The notes under the pieces are model-generated. The model was given only the letters and a program-made list of their open reading frames with translations. It made no database searches and was not told the DNA's origin. Positions 45,304 through 53,919 of a stretch of DNA of 64,000 nt are shown here, piece by piece. The DNA comes from Pseudomonas marginalis (GTDB lineage: Bacteria; Pseudomonadota; Gammaproteobacteria; Pseudomonadales; Pseudomonadaceae), in assembly GCF_001645105.1 (NCBI RefSeq), contig NZ_LKEG01000049.1:42884-106883 (forward strand), written 5' to 3'. A program made the position numbers and the translations under genes. Within the stretch, counting starts at the first letter, position 1, and every line of letters begins with the position of its first letter.

Positions 45304-45729
45304 GTGTTCGCTTTAGATCAACGCCTTCAACAAGACACGCTGGTCATGGGGGATTTCCCCCTGTGCCGCCTGCTGCTGTCCAATGACTCGAATTACCCTT
45401 GGTTCATTCTGGTGCCGCGTATCAACGCTATCAGCGAAGTGTTTCAGCTGGATGTCGCCGATCAGCAGCGGTTGTGGCAAGAGACGACGGCCCTGGCCCA
45501 GTCGCTGAATGGCGGTTTCTGCGCCGACAAAATGAACATCGGCGCCCTGGGCAATGTGGTCAGCCAGCTGCACGTGCATGTGATCGTGCGCAAGCGTGAC
45601 GATGCCGCCTGGCCGGCGCCGGTATGGGGCAAACATCCGGCGCAGTCTTACACCGATGCGCAAGTGGCAGCCATCCGCGGCCGTCTGCGCGAGTTGTTGC
45701 CCGCCGACTTCATCTTTACCCAGGGTTGA
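45304..45729 (+). CDS. HIT family protein with Q-x-H-x-H motif
   Basis: Histidine-triad-type protein of 141 residues, likely a nucleotide hydrolase or transferase. The active-site motif reads QLHVHVIVR: the second and third His of the triad are present while the first position is Gln, as in a known bacterial subfamily. Segments FPLCRLLLSNDSNYPWFILVPR and MNIGALGN match it too. GTG at 45304 has GGAG upstream; the open frame from 45187 adds an implausible leader. slyX follows 3 bases after. Confidence 0.86.
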   Translation: MFALDQRLQQDTLVMGDFPLCRLLLSNDSNYPWFILVPRINAISEVFQLDVADQQRLWQETTALAQSLNGGFCADKMNIGALGNVVSQLHVHVIVRKRDDAAWPAPVWGKHPAQSYTDAQVAAIRGRLRELLPADFIFTQG

Positions 45730-45732
45730 ATC

Positions 45733-45939
45733 ATGGATCTGCAAGACCGCGTCACCGACCTGGAAAGCCGCCTGGCCTTCCAGGACGACACCATTGAGAC
45801 CCTCAATGACATCCTCGTCACCCAGCAGCGTGCTGTCGAGCGCCTGCAATTGCAGATGACCGCGCTACTTAAACGCCAGGAAGAAATGGGCGGCCAATTC
45901 GAAACCTCCGAAGAAGAAGCGCCGCCGCCTCATTATTAA
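45733..45939 (+). CDS. slyX: SlyX family protein
   Basis: Small coiled-coil protein of 68 residues (DRVTDLESRLAFQDDTIETL...QQRAVERLQLQMTALLKRQ) with the SlyX C-terminal PPPHY ending, a hallmark of the family. Function is unknown in all species. It follows the HIT gene by 3 bases, so the two are one operon, and a strong terminator lies after it. Confidence 0.93.
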   Translation: MDLQDRVTDLESRLAFQDDTIETLNDILVTQQRAVERLQLQMTALLKRQEEMGGQFETSEEEAPPPHY

Positions 45940-45950
45940 CAGGCGTGCAT

Positions 45951-45992
45951 AAAAAAACCGCGACCCAGCCAAGCTGGATCGCGGTTTTTTTT
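45951..45992. terminator. Bidirectional terminator slyX/cold-shock gene
   Basis: Stem AACCGCGA(C)CCAGC/GCTGGATCGCGGTT with long A and T tracts, between convergent genes. Confidence 0.9.
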
Positions 45993-46008
45993 GCTGCGAG
46001 CGCGGGTA

Positions 46009-46611
46009 TCAGCGACGCGGCAGTGCAGCGATCACGTCTTCGGCCTGCAGGCCTTTGTCGCGATTCATGACGGAGAATTCCACGCGCTGGCCTTCCACCA
46101 GGACGCGATGGCCTTCGCCGCGAATGGCCCGGAAGTGGACGAAAATGTCGTCGCCCGAATCACGGGAAATAAAGCCGAAGCCTTTGGAGGTGTTGAACCA
46201 CTTGACGGTACCGGTATCCCGATTGGTCATGTCGTAGGTTTGCGACGAGGCCGCAGGGGAGGAACGGTAGAAGCTGATGGCCAGGTGAAGAACGATGGCG
46301 ACCACAGCAATCACCAGGCTGAGCAGGATGGCCGGGTGGCCGCCGACTTCAGGCATAGGTGCCAGGAGGGTGAGGGTTTGTACGACCACGGTCAGTACCA
46401 GCAGCGCGCTGACCAGGTTTTGCAGTTGATGACGTGTGCCTTTGTTCCAGTAAGGGATCACCGGTGCCAGCGTCAGGTTAAGAAGGCCGAACAAGGCCAG
46501 GTACAGAGCGTCGTGTTGTTCCAGGTAGGGAGGGCTTCCCTGTTGCAAGCTCGGTATAAAGGACAGCAGCAACGCTGCAACGCCCGTTAGCAGGTGGACG
46601 ATTTTCAACAT
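46009..46611 (-). CDS. Membrane-anchored cold-shock domain protein
   Basis: Fusion protein of 200 residues. The N-terminal half (1-120) has four membrane segments; the C-terminal half (about 133-200) is a cold-shock domain with RNP1 KGFGFIS and RNP2 DIFVHF, the single-strand nucleic-acid binding motifs. Cold-shock proteins are usually free and cytosolic, so this form would hold RNA or DNA binding at the inner membrane. A similar gene is present at the same place in P. aeruginosa as far as I recall. No experimental role is known to me. Confidence 0.85.
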   Translation of the reverse strand: MLKIVHLLTGVAALLLSFIPSLQQGSPPYLEQHDALYLALFGLLNLTLAPVIPYWNKGTRHQLQNLVSALLVLTVVVQTLTLLAPMPEVGGHPAILLSLVIAVVAIVLHLAISFYRSSPAASSQTYDMTNRDTGTVKWFNTSKGFGFISRDSGDDIFVHFRAIRGEGHRVLVEGQRVEFSVMNRDKGLQAEDVIAALPRR

Positions 46612-47024
46612 TTTGATTAACTCACTTTAAGACGGATCACGAGGAAGAGCTGACTGGCACGGTTCGCTTCTGAACAATGGGAGGCGTTGGGCACGTGCGC
46701 GGGGTATCAGCCTATGCCGCTGCCGCAGAAAGTAACGGCGACGACACGCCGCCTATTTAACAGCAAAGGCTGTGCCTACTCAAATCAAGCATTTCGGGGT
46801 GTTGCAAGGATGACGGCATTTCTGTGTCAAACGCTTGTCCTAGACACGTGCAGGCTTTTCAAACGGATTGCAGGGATATTTCCTACTTGGGCCAGAGGCC
46901 CGGCCGCACCGTTTGACCGGCCACGCCGGGGCGAATTGCCGCGCCGGGCTGCGCATCACCGGCACTCTTGCTAGAGTGGTCCTGCACCTGATCAATGAAT
47001 GCTTGTCAATTGAAGGGGATAAAC
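46612..47024. promoter_or_regulatory. Divergent region between cold-shock gene and Dps-like gene
   Basis: No gene is visible in these 413 bases. Near the Dps-like gene, an inverted repeat CACTCT-TGCT-AGAGTG (46963-46978) overlaps a CTAGAGT sequence resembling a stationary-phase sigma-S -10 element. The left part is GC-rich with no clear motif. Confidence 0.35.
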
Positions 47025-47498
47025 ATGGCAATCGATATCGGTATCAGTGAAGAAGATCGTAAATCCATCGTCGACGGGCTTTCACGGCTGCTTTCCGATA
47101 CCTATGTACTGTATCTGAAGACCCACAACTTCCATTGGAACGTCACGGGCCCCATGTTCCGTACGCTGCACTTGATGTTCGAGGAGCAGTACAACGAACT
47201 GGCGCTGGCAGTGGACTCCATTGCCGAACGTATCCGTGCCCTAGGTTTCCCGGCACCGGGTGCCTATTCCATCTATGCCCGTCTGTCTTCCATCAAGGAA
47301 GAAGAAGGCGTGCCCAGCGCAGAAGAGATGATCAAGCAGTTGGTGGCAGGCCAGGAAGCGGTCACTCGCACCGCACGTGGCATCTTCCCGCTGCTCGACA
47401 AGGTCAGCGATGAGCCGACGGCCGACCTGCTGACCCAGCGTATGCAGGTTCACGAGAAAACCGCGTGGATGCTGCGCTCCCTGCTCGAAAATCAGTAG
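47025..47498 (+). CDS. Dps-like ferritin, DNA-protecting stress protein
   Basis: Mini-ferritin of 157 residues, expected to form a 12-subunit iron-storing shell that protects DNA from peroxide. The ferroxidase signature YLKTHNFHWNVTGPMFRTLHLMFEEQYNEL contains the His and the D/E ligands of the inter-subunit site, and AVDSIAERIRALG is the second conserved helix. AAGGGG lies before the ATG at 47025. Some homologues bind no DNA; the acidic N-terminus here leaves that open. Confidence 0.93.
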   Translation: MAIDIGISEEDRKSIVDGLSRLLSDTYVLYLKTHNFHWNVTGPMFRTLHLMFEEQYNELALAVDSIAERIRALGFPAPGAYSIYARLSSIKEEEGVPSAEEMIKQLVAGQEAVTRTARGIFPLLDKVSDEPTADLLTQRMQVHEKTAWMLRSLLENQ

Positions 47499-47762
47499 AC
47501 ACCTGCCCTGAGTGGCGCCTTCCTGGCGCCGCTCGCTTGTTTCCGCGCGTTTCCTGGCGTTGTCCTACGTCTATCAACTCCCCGTCTTCTGGCTGCCTGC
47601 CTCTGCCTGCGGTTTTATAAGGCCATCGCCCAATGGGACAACCCATGGGCTGCTGTTTGGCAATGGAGTGTCAGGTGTATGTCACGCGGAGTGGGTAATG
47701 GAGTGATGGAAACCGCTGGTTTTCATAGGATAAAGATCGACCCTTTTGCGAAAGGGTTCGAT

Positions 47763-48023
47763 ATGGGGCTGGCCAAGCCATTGTCCCGGTCGGTAAGGCT
47801 CAACGGGTTTTCCACCTGCCTGCGATTGGAGCAGATCTACTGGAATATCCTCACGGAGATAGCCAGGATCAACGCCTGTTCAGTCAGTGCGTTGCTGTCC
47901 TATGTCGACCGGGAAGTGCACTTGCGTTATGGCGGTGTGAAAAACTTCAGTGGGTTGGTCAGGGTGGTCTGTGTGGTTCACGCCTTGAAAGGGGGTGTTG
48001 AGCCATCCTGTTCACCGGAATAG
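47763..48023 (+). CDS. Ribbon-helix-helix domain protein
   Basis: Short protein of 86 residues with a ribbon-helix-helix pattern of the RHH_4 type: RSVRLNGFSTCLRLEQIYW forms the ribbon and first helix, EIARINACSVSALLSYVD the second. Such proteins bind DNA as dimers in some cases. The ATG at 47763 (AAGGG upstream) fits the usual short N-terminus; in-frame ATGs at 47679 and 47706 are alternatives. The target is unknown. Confidence 0.62.
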   Translation: MGLAKPLSRSVRLNGFSTCLRLEQIYWNILTEIARINACSVSALLSYVDREVHLRYGGVKNFSGLVRVVCVVHALKGGVEPSCSPE

Positions 48024-48049
48024 TGCATTGAGCACCGGCACCTGCCCTT

Positions 48050-48197
48050 GTAGTGAGCGGGCTTGCCCCGCGCTGGGCTGCGTAGCGGCCCCCAACCAGG
48101 CGACCTTAGGCCTATCCTGGACCTCACAGTGTCCTTATTGGGGTGGCTTCATTGGGGCGGCTTCGCCACCCAGCGTGGGGCAAGCGCGCTCACTACA
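48050..48197. repeat. Degenerate long REP pair (GTGAGCGGGCTTGCCC type)
   Basis: Left arm TAGTGAGCGGGCTTGCCCCG (48051) is intact, but the right arm reads CAGCGTGGGGCAAGCGCGCTCACTAC with two substitutions, so this pair is decaying. The inner part has a second set of inverted blocks (GGTGGCTTC...GGCGGCTTCGCCACC). Confidence 0.85.
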
Positions 48198-48262
48198 TGG
48201 TCGTACGCTGAGGTGGGCAAGGCTCCGGCAGAAAGCCGGCTGCGCTGCCTCGATTTACCAGA

Positions 48263-48268
48263 TATAAT
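48263..48268 (+). promoter_or_regulatory. Likely -10 element for fmdB-aspS
   Basis: TATAAT lies 79 bases upstream of the FmdB-like gene and just downstream of a CCGGC/GCCGG hairpin (48225-48239). The -35 hexamer is unclear. Confidence 0.4.
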
Positions 48269-48346
48269 CCCGCGCTTTGCTACGCATGCTGCGGAACCCG
48301 TAGGGCAGGCGTGGCGCAGTAACGATCTGATCGCCGAGACATCTCC

Positions 48347-48568
48347 ATGCCCATGTACGACTATCAATGTGCTTCCTGTGGTCATCAGTTGGAAGCCATT
48401 CAGAAGATCAGCGCCGCGCCGCTGGTCGATTGCCCTGCCTGCCAGGCACCGGAGCTCAAGAAGATGTTGTCCATGCCGGGCTTCCGCCTGAGCGGCAGCG
48501 GCTGGTATGAGACCGACTTCAAGACCGGCGCCAAGAAGAACCTCGCCGGCGGCGACAAAGCAGACTGA
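48347..48568 (+). CDS. FmdB family zinc-ribbon protein
   Basis: Protein of 73 residues starting MPMYDYQC, with a zinc ribbon from two Cys-X2-Cys pairs (CASCG and CPAC) and a Gly-rich tail (GSGWYETDFKTGAKKN). The family is predicted to be regulatory (FmdB) but is poorly characterised. It directly precedes aspS, the constant location of this gene in pseudomonads, and probably shares its promoter. Confidence 0.9.
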   Translation: MPMYDYQCASCGHQLEAIQKISAAPLVDCPACQAPELKKMLSMPGFRLSGSGWYETDFKTGAKKNLAGGDKAD

Positions 48569-48675
48569 GTTGAACTCTACGCGCAGGCTCCTGCATTATC
48601 CGTCCCCTGCTTTAATGTACGGTGACGAGGCAGGCCTCCACCGAATTTCGAATTACGAGAAGTGAAACCACTACC

Positions 48676-50451
48676 ATGATGCGCAGCCATTATTGCGGCC
48701 AACTGAACGAGACCCTGGAAGGTCAGGAAATCACCCTTTGCGGATGGGTTCACCGTCGCCGCGACCACGGCGGGGTGATCTTCCTCGATATCCGTGATCG
48801 TGATGGTCTGGCCCAAGTGGTGTTCGACCCTGACCGCGCCGAGAGCTTCGCCGCTGCTGACCGCGTGCGCAGCGAGTACGTCGTGAAGATCACCGGTAAG
48901 GTTCGCCTGCGTCCGGCGGGTGCCGTGAACAAGAACATGGCGTCCGGCGGCATCGAAGTGCTGGGTTACGAGCTGGAAGTGCTGAACGAATCGGAAACCC
49001 CGCCGTTCCCACTCAACGAATACTCCGACGTGGGCGAAGAAACCCGCCTGCGCTATCGCTTCCTGGACCTGCGTCGTCCGGAAATGGCCGAGAAGCTGCG
49101 CCTGCGTTCGCGCATGACCACCAGCATCCGTCGTTTCCTCGACGAGAACGGCTTCCTGGATGTCGAAACCCCGATCCTGACCCGGGCCACCCCGGAAGGC
49201 GCGCGTGACTACCTGGTGCCTAGCCGTACCCACCCCGGTTCTTTCTTTGCCCTGCCGCAATCGCCGCAACTGTTCAAGCAATTGCTGATGGTGGCCGGCT
49301 TCGACCGTTACTACCAGATCGCCAAGTGCTTCCGCGACGAAGACCTGCGCGCCGACCGCCAGCCGGAATTCACCCAGATCGACATCGAGACCAGTTTCCT
49401 CGATGAAAAAGAGATCATGGGCCTCACCGAACAAATGATCCGCAACCTGTTCAAGGAAGTGCTGGACCTGGAATTCGGCGACTTCCCGCACATGACCTTC
49501 GAAGAAGCCATGCGCCGCTACGGTTCCGACAAGCCAGACCTGCGTAACCCGCTGGAACTGGTAGACGTGGCCGACCAGCTCAAGGACGTCGACTTCAAGG
49601 TGTTCAGCGGCCCGGCCAACGACCCGAAATGCCGCATCGCCGCCCTGCGCGTGCCTGGCGGCGCGAGCATGCCGCGCAAGCAGATCGACGACTACACCAA
49701 GTTCGTCGGTATCTACGGTGCCAAGGGCCTGGCGTACATCAAGGTCAACGAGCGCGCCAACGGTGTTGATGGCCTGCAATCGCCGATCGTGAAAAACATT
49801 CCGTTGGACAACCTGAACGCGATCCTCGACCGCGTCGGTGCAGTCGACGGCGACATCGTGTTCTTCGGCGCCGACAAGGCCAAGATCGTCAGCGAAGCCT
49901 TGGGCGCGCTGCGGATCAAGCTGGGTCACGACCTGAACCTGCTGACCTGCGAATGGGCCCCGATGTGGGTCGTTGACTTCCCGATGTTCGAAGAGAACGA
50001 CGACGGCAGCTTCAGCGCCTTGCACCACCCGTTCACCGCGCCGAAGTGCTCGCCGGCCGAGCTGGAAGCCAACCCGGCCGGCGCCCTGTCCCGCGCCTAC
50101 GACATGGTGCTCAACGGCACCGAGCTGGGTGGCGGTTCGATCCGTATCCACCGCAAAGAGATGCAGCAAGCGGTCTTCCGCCTGTTGGGCATCAACGAAG
50201 CGGAACAGGAAGAGAAGTTCGGCTTCCTGCTCGACGCCCTGAAATACGGCGCGCCGCCGCACGGTGGCTTGGCGTTCGGCCTGGACCGCCTGGTGATGTT
50301 GATGACCGGCGCCCAGTCGATCCGTGAAGTGATTGCCTTCCCGAAAACCCAGAGCGCTGCGGACGTCATGACCCAGGCTCCGGGTGTGGTGGATGCCAAG
50401 GCGCTGCGCGAGCTGCACATCCGCCTGCGCGAGACGCCGAAGGCTGAGTAA
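48676..50451 (+). CDS. aspS: Aspartyl-tRNA synthetase
   Basis: Charges tRNA-Asp (in Pseudomonas also tRNA-Asn, nondiscriminating). The 591-residue class II enzyme has the N-terminal OB fold (GWVHRRRDHGGVIFLDIRDRDG), motif 2 region FRDEDLRADRQPEFTQID and motif 3 GLAFGLDRLVMLMTG, with the GAD insertion domain between. ATG at 48676 follows a purine-rich leader. A terminator and yebC follow. Confidence 0.97.
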   Translation: MMRSHYCGQLNETLEGQEITLCGWVHRRRDHGGVIFLDIRDRDGLAQVVFDPDRAESFAAADRVRSEYVVKITGKVRLRPAGAVNKNMASGGIEVLGYELEVLNESETPPFPLNEYSDVGEETRLRYRFLDLRRPEMAEKLRLRSRMTTSIRRFLDENGFLDVETPILTRATPEGARDYLVPSRTHPGSFFALPQSPQLFKQLLMVAGFDRYYQIAKCFRDEDLRADRQPEFTQIDIETSFLDEKEIMGLTEQMIRNLFKEVLDLEFGDFPHMTFEEAMRRYGSDKPDLRNPLELVDVADQLKDVDFKVFSGPANDPKCRIAALRVPGGASMPRKQIDDYTKFVGIYGAKGLAYIKVNERANGVDGLQSPIVKNIPLDNLNAILDRVGAVDGDIVFFGADKAKIVSEALGALRIKLGHDLNLLTCEWAPMWVVDFPMFEENDDGSFSALHHPFTAPKCSPAELEANPAGALSRAYDMVLNGTELGGGSIRIHRKEMQQAVFRLLGINEAEQEEKFGFLLDALKYGAPPHGGLAFGLDRLVMLMTGAQSIREVIAFPKTQSAADVMTQAPGVVDAKALRELHIRLRETPKAE

Positions 50452-50489
50452 GGCTGCTGCGTGAAAGCGCACTGAGGTTTACGCAGTCT

Positions 50490-50518
50490 AAAAAGGCGCA
50501 TCTTCGGATGCGCCTTTG
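50490..50518 (+). terminator. Terminator after aspS
   Basis: Stem AGGCGCATC-TTCG-GATGCGCCT, a tetraloop hairpin with short T-run. Confidence 0.85.
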
Positions 50519-50601
50519 CGTTACAAGGGTTGTGTTTTAAAGAGAGAAGTCCTGCCTGGGGCGGGATTGATAAGGTTTCTACAGAATTTCGGAGTTGTGT
50601 T

Positions 50602-51348
50602 ATGGCTGGCCATTCCAAGTGGGCGAACATCAAGCACCGCAAAGAGCGTCAGGATGCCAAGAAAGGCAAGATCTTCACCAAGTGGATCCGCGAACTGACC
50701 GTCGCCGCGCGCCAAGGTGGGGGTGACCCAGGCTCCAACCCGCGCCTGCGCCTGGCGCTGGACAAGGCCCTTGGCGCCAACATGAGCCGCGACATCATTG
50801 ATCGCGCCGTGGCCCGTGGCGCCGGTGCCGCCGACACCGACGACATGGTCGAACTGACCTACGAAGGCTACGGCCCGGGCGGGGTGGCGGTGATGGTCGA
50901 GTGCATGACCGACAACCGTAACCGCACCGCGGCAGCCGTGCGCCATGCGTTCAGCAAGTGCGGCGGTAACCTCGGTACTGATGGTTCGGTGGCCTACTTG
51001 TTCGAGCGCAAGGGGCAGATCTCCTTCGCGCCGGGCACGGATGAGGATGCACTGATGGAAGCCGCAATGGAGGCCGATGCCGACGACGTGGTGACCAATG
51101 AAGATGGCTCCATTGATGTATTCACGTCGTTTGCCGGGTTCTATGCCGTGCGCAATGCGTTGGAAGCCGCCGGTTTCAAGGGTACCGACGCAGAAATCGT
51201 CATGCTGCCGACCACCAGTGCCGAGCTGGACCTGGACGGCGCGCAGAAAGTGCTGAAGATGCTGGACATGCTTGAAGACCTGGATGATGTTCAGAACGTG
51301 TATTCCAACGCCGACATCCCAGAGTCAGTAGCCGAACAGCTAGGCTGA
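50602..51348 (+). CDS. YebC/PmpR-type transcriptional regulator
   Basis: Protein of 248 residues starting MAGHSKWANIKHRKERQDAKK, the invariant N-terminus of the YebC/TACO1 family. In P. aeruginosa the homologue PmpR represses quorum-sensing genes; in other bacteria YebC-type proteins aid ribosome translation of proline stretches. Which applies here is not shown by the sequence. The gene lies between aspS and ruvCAB, its usual place. Confidence 0.93.
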   Translation: MAGHSKWANIKHRKERQDAKKGKIFTKWIRELTVAARQGGGDPGSNPRLRLALDKALGANMSRDIIDRAVARGAGAADTDDMVELTYEGYGPGGVAVMVECMTDNRNRTAAAVRHAFSKCGGNLGTDGSVAYLFERKGQISFAPGTDEDALMEAAMEADADDVVTNEDGSIDVFTSFAGFYAVRNALEAAGFKGTDAEIVMLPTTSAELDLDGAQKVLKMLDMLEDLDDVQNVYSNADIPESVAEQLG

Positions 51349-51368
51349 AGGGCGATGTAGATCAAAAA

Positions 51369-51456
51369 GTGGGAGGGGGCTTGCCCCCGATGACAGTGTG
51401 TCAGTTACGTATAAATCGACTGATTCACCGCTATCGGGGGCAAGCCCCCTCCCACA
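51369..51456. repeat. REP pair (GTGGGAGGGGGCTTGC) upstream of ruvC
   Basis: Arms GTGGGAGGGGGCTTGCCCCC (51369) and the complement (ending near 51455) with a 44-base spacer. It lies between two co-oriented genes, yebC and ruvC, and so separates the ruvCAB transcript from its upstream neighbour. Confidence 0.9.
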
Positions 51457-51505
51457 TGGGGTCTTCTCTGTATCAAAAATTGTTTTTACCCAACCCGCAG
51501 GCGTT

Positions 51506-52030
51506 ATGACTTTAATCCTAGGTATCGACCCCGGTTCGCGCATCACCGGTTTTGGCGTGGTGCAACAGACCCCGCGCGGCTGTGTCTACGTCGCCTCGGG
51601 CTGCATCCGCACGGGTGCGGGCGAGTTGGCCGAGCGCCTGCAGATCGTCTATCGCGGCGTGCGTGAAGTGATCCAGACGTACGGGCCGGTCACTATGGGC
51701 ATCGAAAAGGTGTTTATGGCGAAAAACGCGGACTCCGCCCTGAAGCTGGGCCAGGCCCGTGGTGCCGCCATCGTTGCCGGCGCCGAAGAGGGCATGGAAA
51801 TCGCCGAATACACTGCGACCCAGGTCAAGCAGGCCGTGGTTGGCACCGGTGCCGCCAACAAAGAGCAAGTGCAGATGATGGTCATGCACATGCTCAAGCT
51901 CACCTCAAAACCGCAGATCGATGCGTCCGACGCCCTGGCCATTGCCATTTGCCATGCGCACACCCGCTCCAGCCTGCTGCCGCATGGCCTGGGGGCGGCA
52001 CGCAGTCGTGGCGGGCGCCTGCGTCTCTGA
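51506..52030 (+). CDS. ruvC: Holliday junction resolvase RuvC
   Basis: Endonuclease of 174 residues that cuts four-way DNA junctions in the RuvABC resolvasome. The acidic catalytic residues sit in LGIDPGSR, GIEKVF and DASDALAIA. The ATG at 51506 gives the normal N-terminus MTLILGIDPG; the open frame upstream is in the REP pair. ruvA and ruvB follow. Confidence 0.96.
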   Translation: MTLILGIDPGSRITGFGVVQQTPRGCVYVASGCIRTGAGELAERLQIVYRGVREVIQTYGPVTMGIEKVFMAKNADSALKLGQARGAAIVAGAEEGMEIAEYTATQVKQAVVGTGAANKEQVQMMVMHMLKLTSKPQIDASDALAIAICHAHTRSSLLPHGLGAARSRGGRLRL

Positions 52031-52097
52031 TAGCATCAGCGCAATCGTTATTTCCGGTCAGGCCTTGATCTGACCCCAAGCTTTAAGGATCTGAACC

Positions 52098-52709
52098 GTG
52101 ATTGGACGTTTGCGCGGCACTCTGGCTGAGAAACAGCCGCCGCACCTGATTCTGGATGTGAACGGGCTGGGGTATGAGCTGGAAGTGCCCATGACCACCC
52201 TGTATCGCCTACCGTCGGTCGGTGAGCCGATAACGCTGCACACGCACTTGGTGGTGCGCGAAGATGCGCAACTCCTCTATGGTTTCATTGGCAAGCGCGA
52301 CCGCGACTTCTTCCGCGAGCTGATCCGCCTCAATGGCGTGGGCCCGAAATTGGCCCTGGCGTTGATGTCGAGCCTGGAAGTTGATGAGCTGGTGCGTGCC
52401 GTCTCGGCCCAGGACACCTCGGCGCTGACCAAGGTGCCGGGCGTCGGCAAGAAGACCGCCGAGCGCCTGCTCGTGGAGCTCAAGGACCGTTTCAAGGCAT
52501 GGGAAGTTGTACCAAGCATGTTTGCCCTGGTGCCGAATCAGCCAGATATGCCGGCGGGCCAAGTGGCCAGTGCCGAAAGCGATGCGGTCAGCGCGCTGAT
52601 CTCCCTGGGCTACAAGCCGCAGGAAGCCAGCAAGGCCGTGTCGGCCATCAAGGACAAGAACCTGAGCAGTGAAGACATGATCCGCCGCGCCCTGAAGGGA
52701 ATGATTTAA
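52098..52709 (+). CDS. ruvA: Holliday junction DNA helicase subunit RuvA
   Basis: Tetrameric junction-binding subunit, 203 residues: OB-fold domain I, helix-hairpin-helix domain II (LIRLNGVGPKLALALMSS and LTKVPGVGKKTAERL) and C-terminal domain III (ALISLGYKPQEASKAV) that regulates RuvB. The stop codon is followed directly by the ruvB GTG, with no gap. Confidence 0.96.
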   Translation: MIGRLRGTLAEKQPPHLILDVNGLGYELEVPMTTLYRLPSVGEPITLHTHLVVREDAQLLYGFIGKRDRDFFRELIRLNGVGPKLALALMSSLEVDELVRAVSAQDTSALTKVPGVGKKTAERLLVELKDRFKAWEVVPSMFALVPNQPDMPAGQVASAESDAVSALISLGYKPQEASKAVSAIKDKNLSSEDMIRRALKGMI

Positions 52710-53768
52710 GTGATTGAAGCAGATCGTCTGATTGCGGCCACCGGCCCGCGAGATCGTGAAGAGGTCCAGGACCGGGCCATTCGCCCCCTGAGCCTGGCCG
52801 ACTACATCGGCCAGCCCACCGTGCGCGAGCAGATGGAACTGTTTATCCAGGCTGCCCGGGGGCGCAGTGAGTCCCTGGACCACACGCTGATCTTCGGCCC
52901 GCCGGGTTTGGGTAAAACCACGCTGGCCAATATCATTGCCCAGGAAATGGGCGTGTCGATCAAGTCCACCTCGGGTCCGGTGTTGGAGCGTCCGGGTGAC
53001 CTGGCAGCGCTGCTGACCAACCTTGAGCCGCATGACGTGCTGTTTATCGACGAGATCCACCGGCTTTCGCCGATCGTCGAAGAAGTGCTGTACCCGGCCA
53101 TGGAAGACTTCCAGCTCGACATCATGATCGGCGAAGGCCCGGCGGCCCGTTCGATCAAGCTCGACCTGCCGCCATTCACCTTGGTAGGTGCGACCACCCG
53201 TGCCGGCATGCTGACCAACCCGCTGCGAGACCGTTTCGGCATTGTTCAACGTCTAGAGTTCTATAGCACTGCGGACCTGGCGACGATCGTCAGCCGTTCG
53301 GCGGGCATCCTGGGTTTACCGCTGGACCCGGAAGGCGCGTTTGAAATCGCCCGTCGGGCCCGTGGCACGCCGCGGATTGCCAACCGTTTGCTGCGTCGCG
53401 TGCGGGACTTTGCCGAAGTGCGTGCCAAGGGGCATATCACCAAGGCCGTGGCCGACCTGGCCTTGAACCTGCTGGACGTGGATGAGCATGGCTTCGATCA
53501 CCAGGATCGACGTCTACTCTTGACCATGATCGAGAAGTTCGACGGTGGCCCGGTGGGTGTCGACAGCCTGGCGGCGGCCATCAGCGAAGAGCGCCACACC
53601 ATTGAAGACGTGCTGGAGCCGTACCTGATCCAGCAGGGCTACATCATGCGCACGCCAAGGGGGCGGGTGGTGACGCGGCACGCCTATCTGCACTTTGGGT
53701 TAAACATTCCGTCACGATTGGGCGAGATGCCTGTAGTAGACGAATTCCTCGATGCAGTGGACGATTAA
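52710..53768 (+). CDS. ruvB: Holliday junction branch-migration ATPase RuvB
   Basis: AAA+ motor of 352 residues driving branch migration: Walker A GPPGLGKTTLAN, Walker B LFIDEIHRLS, sensor 1 GATTRAG, and a C-terminal winged-helix domain (GYIMRTPRGRVVTRHAY). Starts with GTG immediately after ruvA. No LexA-type box was noticed upstream of ruvC. Confidence 0.97.
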   Translation: MIEADRLIAATGPRDREEVQDRAIRPLSLADYIGQPTVREQMELFIQAARGRSESLDHTLIFGPPGLGKTTLANIIAQEMGVSIKSTSGPVLERPGDLAALLTNLEPHDVLFIDEIHRLSPIVEEVLYPAMEDFQLDIMIGEGPAARSIKLDLPPFTLVGATTRAGMLTNPLRDRFGIVQRLEFYSTADLATIVSRSAGILGLPLDPEGAFEIARRARGTPRIANRLLRRVRDFAEVRAKGHITKAVADLALNLLDVDEHGFDHQDRRLLLTMIEKFDGGPVGVDSLAAAISEERHTIEDVLEPYLIQQGYIMRTPRGRVVTRHAYLHFGLNIPSRLGEMPVVDEFLDAVDD

Positions 53769-53866
53769 AAGCTTCACGCCAGACGATTTATCCGAGGTTT
53801 GTGCTGTCCTAGTGGCTGGTGTCGTCTTTCAGTCAGTAGAAATATTCTTCAGGATGAAGAGTGATA

Positions 53867-53902
53867 ATGAAAAAACAGTTGCGGGCCGGATTGGCAACCT
53901 GA
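53867..53902 (+). CDS. Possible 11-residue leader ORF before the tol operon
   Basis: ATG at 53867 with AAGAG upstream starts MKKQLRAGLAT, and its stop TGA overlaps the GAGGAG that serves the ybgC start at 53920. The arrangement could couple translation of the two, but the frame is very short and chance occurrence is possible. Confidence 0.25.
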   Translation: MKKQLRAGLAT

Positions 53903-53919
53903 GGAGTAAGCACTAGAGT

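Noticed and set aside
48577..50472. 631-codon frame opposite aspS
   Set aside because: Antisense shadow; class II synthetase motifs are on the plus strand.
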